Below are positions 63,930 to 64,000 of a DNA stretch of 64,000 nucleotides, piece after piece. The notes under the pieces were generated by a model. The model saw only the letters and a program-made list of their open reading frames with translations, was not told the DNA's origin and searched no databases. The position numbers were made by a program, and so were the translations under genes. Every line of letters begins with the position of its first letter. Within the stretch, counting starts at the first letter, position 1. Origin of the DNA: an uncultured Pseudomonas sp. (GTDB taxonomy: Bacteria > Pseudomonadota > Gammaproteobacteria > Pseudomonadales > Pseudomonadaceae); contig NZ_CAJYVE010000010.1 of the NCBI RefSeq assembly GCF_913777995.1, positions 186,001 through 250,000 on the forward strand, written 5' to 3'.

Positions 63930-64000
63930 ATGGCAAGACAACAGGCGCTGGCAACCAGCGAATGCCCCGTAGCGAGAGCGCTCGAAGCGATTGGTGACCG
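63930..64000 (+). CDS. HxlR-family transcriptional regulator (N-terminus only)
   Basis: The frame from ATG 63930 reads MARQQALATSECPVARALEAIGD and is cut by the window end. SECPVARALEAIGD is the HxlR N-terminal signature, with the conserved Cys that senses oxidants or electrophiles in some members. An in-frame ATG two codons upstream (63924) has poor spacing to AAGG, so I prefer 63930. It probably represses the divergent MFS-EamA operon. Confidence 0.85.
   Translation, partial: MARQQALATSECPVARALEAIGD

Overview
The window looks like a chromosomal segment of a Pseudomonas of the putida type: high G+C, tgt-queA and yajC-secD-secF together, a cyoABCDE oxidase operon, periplasmic gluconate 2-dehydrogenase, several chemoreceptors and c-di-GMP enzymes, and REP hairpins. 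The species cannot be fixed from sequence alone.

Layout. 1-7005: housekeeping block: suhB, a glycine-zipper protein, then secF, secD, yajC, tgt and queA on the minus strand. 7129-7213: tRNA-Leu(CAA), which is the attachment site of a roughly 10 kb integrated element (7191-17274). 17.3-31 kb: two methyl-accepting chemotaxis proteins, a GGDEF diguanylate cyclase, a PheC-like periplasmic protein, the three-gene gluconate dehydrogenase operon, a GAF-GGDEF-EAL protein, and mntP behind a yybP-ykoY (Mn) riboswitch. 31-36 kb: a lipoprotein gene broken by an amber codon, a short orphan type I-F-like CRISPR array, lipoprotein and membrane-protein genes, sodC, an unknown conserved gene and ilvE. 36-43.7 kb: acetyltransferase plus glycosyltransferase pair, cyoABCDE and dsbB. 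44-52.4 kb: cheV-like gene, two small genes, and a chaperone-usher fimbrial cluster. 52.8-61.4 kb: RND efflux pump with its own two-component system, a second diguanylate cyclase and a DUF2383 protein. 61.6-64 kb: EamA and MFS transporters, with a divergent HxlR-type regulator cut by the window edge.

The most interesting part is the element at 7191-17274. It has the plan of a P4-like or capsid-forming phage satellite: tyrosine integrase, AlpA regulator, a nested Ash/Icd-type gene containing what looks like a P4 CI/C4-type antisense immunity RNA, a CHC2 primase piece plus a RecA-like helicase, then an HK97 prohead protease and major capsid protein. I see no terminase, portal, head-tail or tail genes. 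Two mirror-image clusters of an 11-base motif (four copies each) lie on either side of the replication genes, the right one inside the helicase coding sequence; they resemble a two-site (ori/crr-like) replication arrangement. Paired arm-type repeats sit near both att sites. The right end carries two cargo genes of unknown role, one with an HNH-like Cys/His pattern, that are candidates for anti-phage functions.

Calls rest on reading the sequence and recalling protein families; no database search or folding was run.
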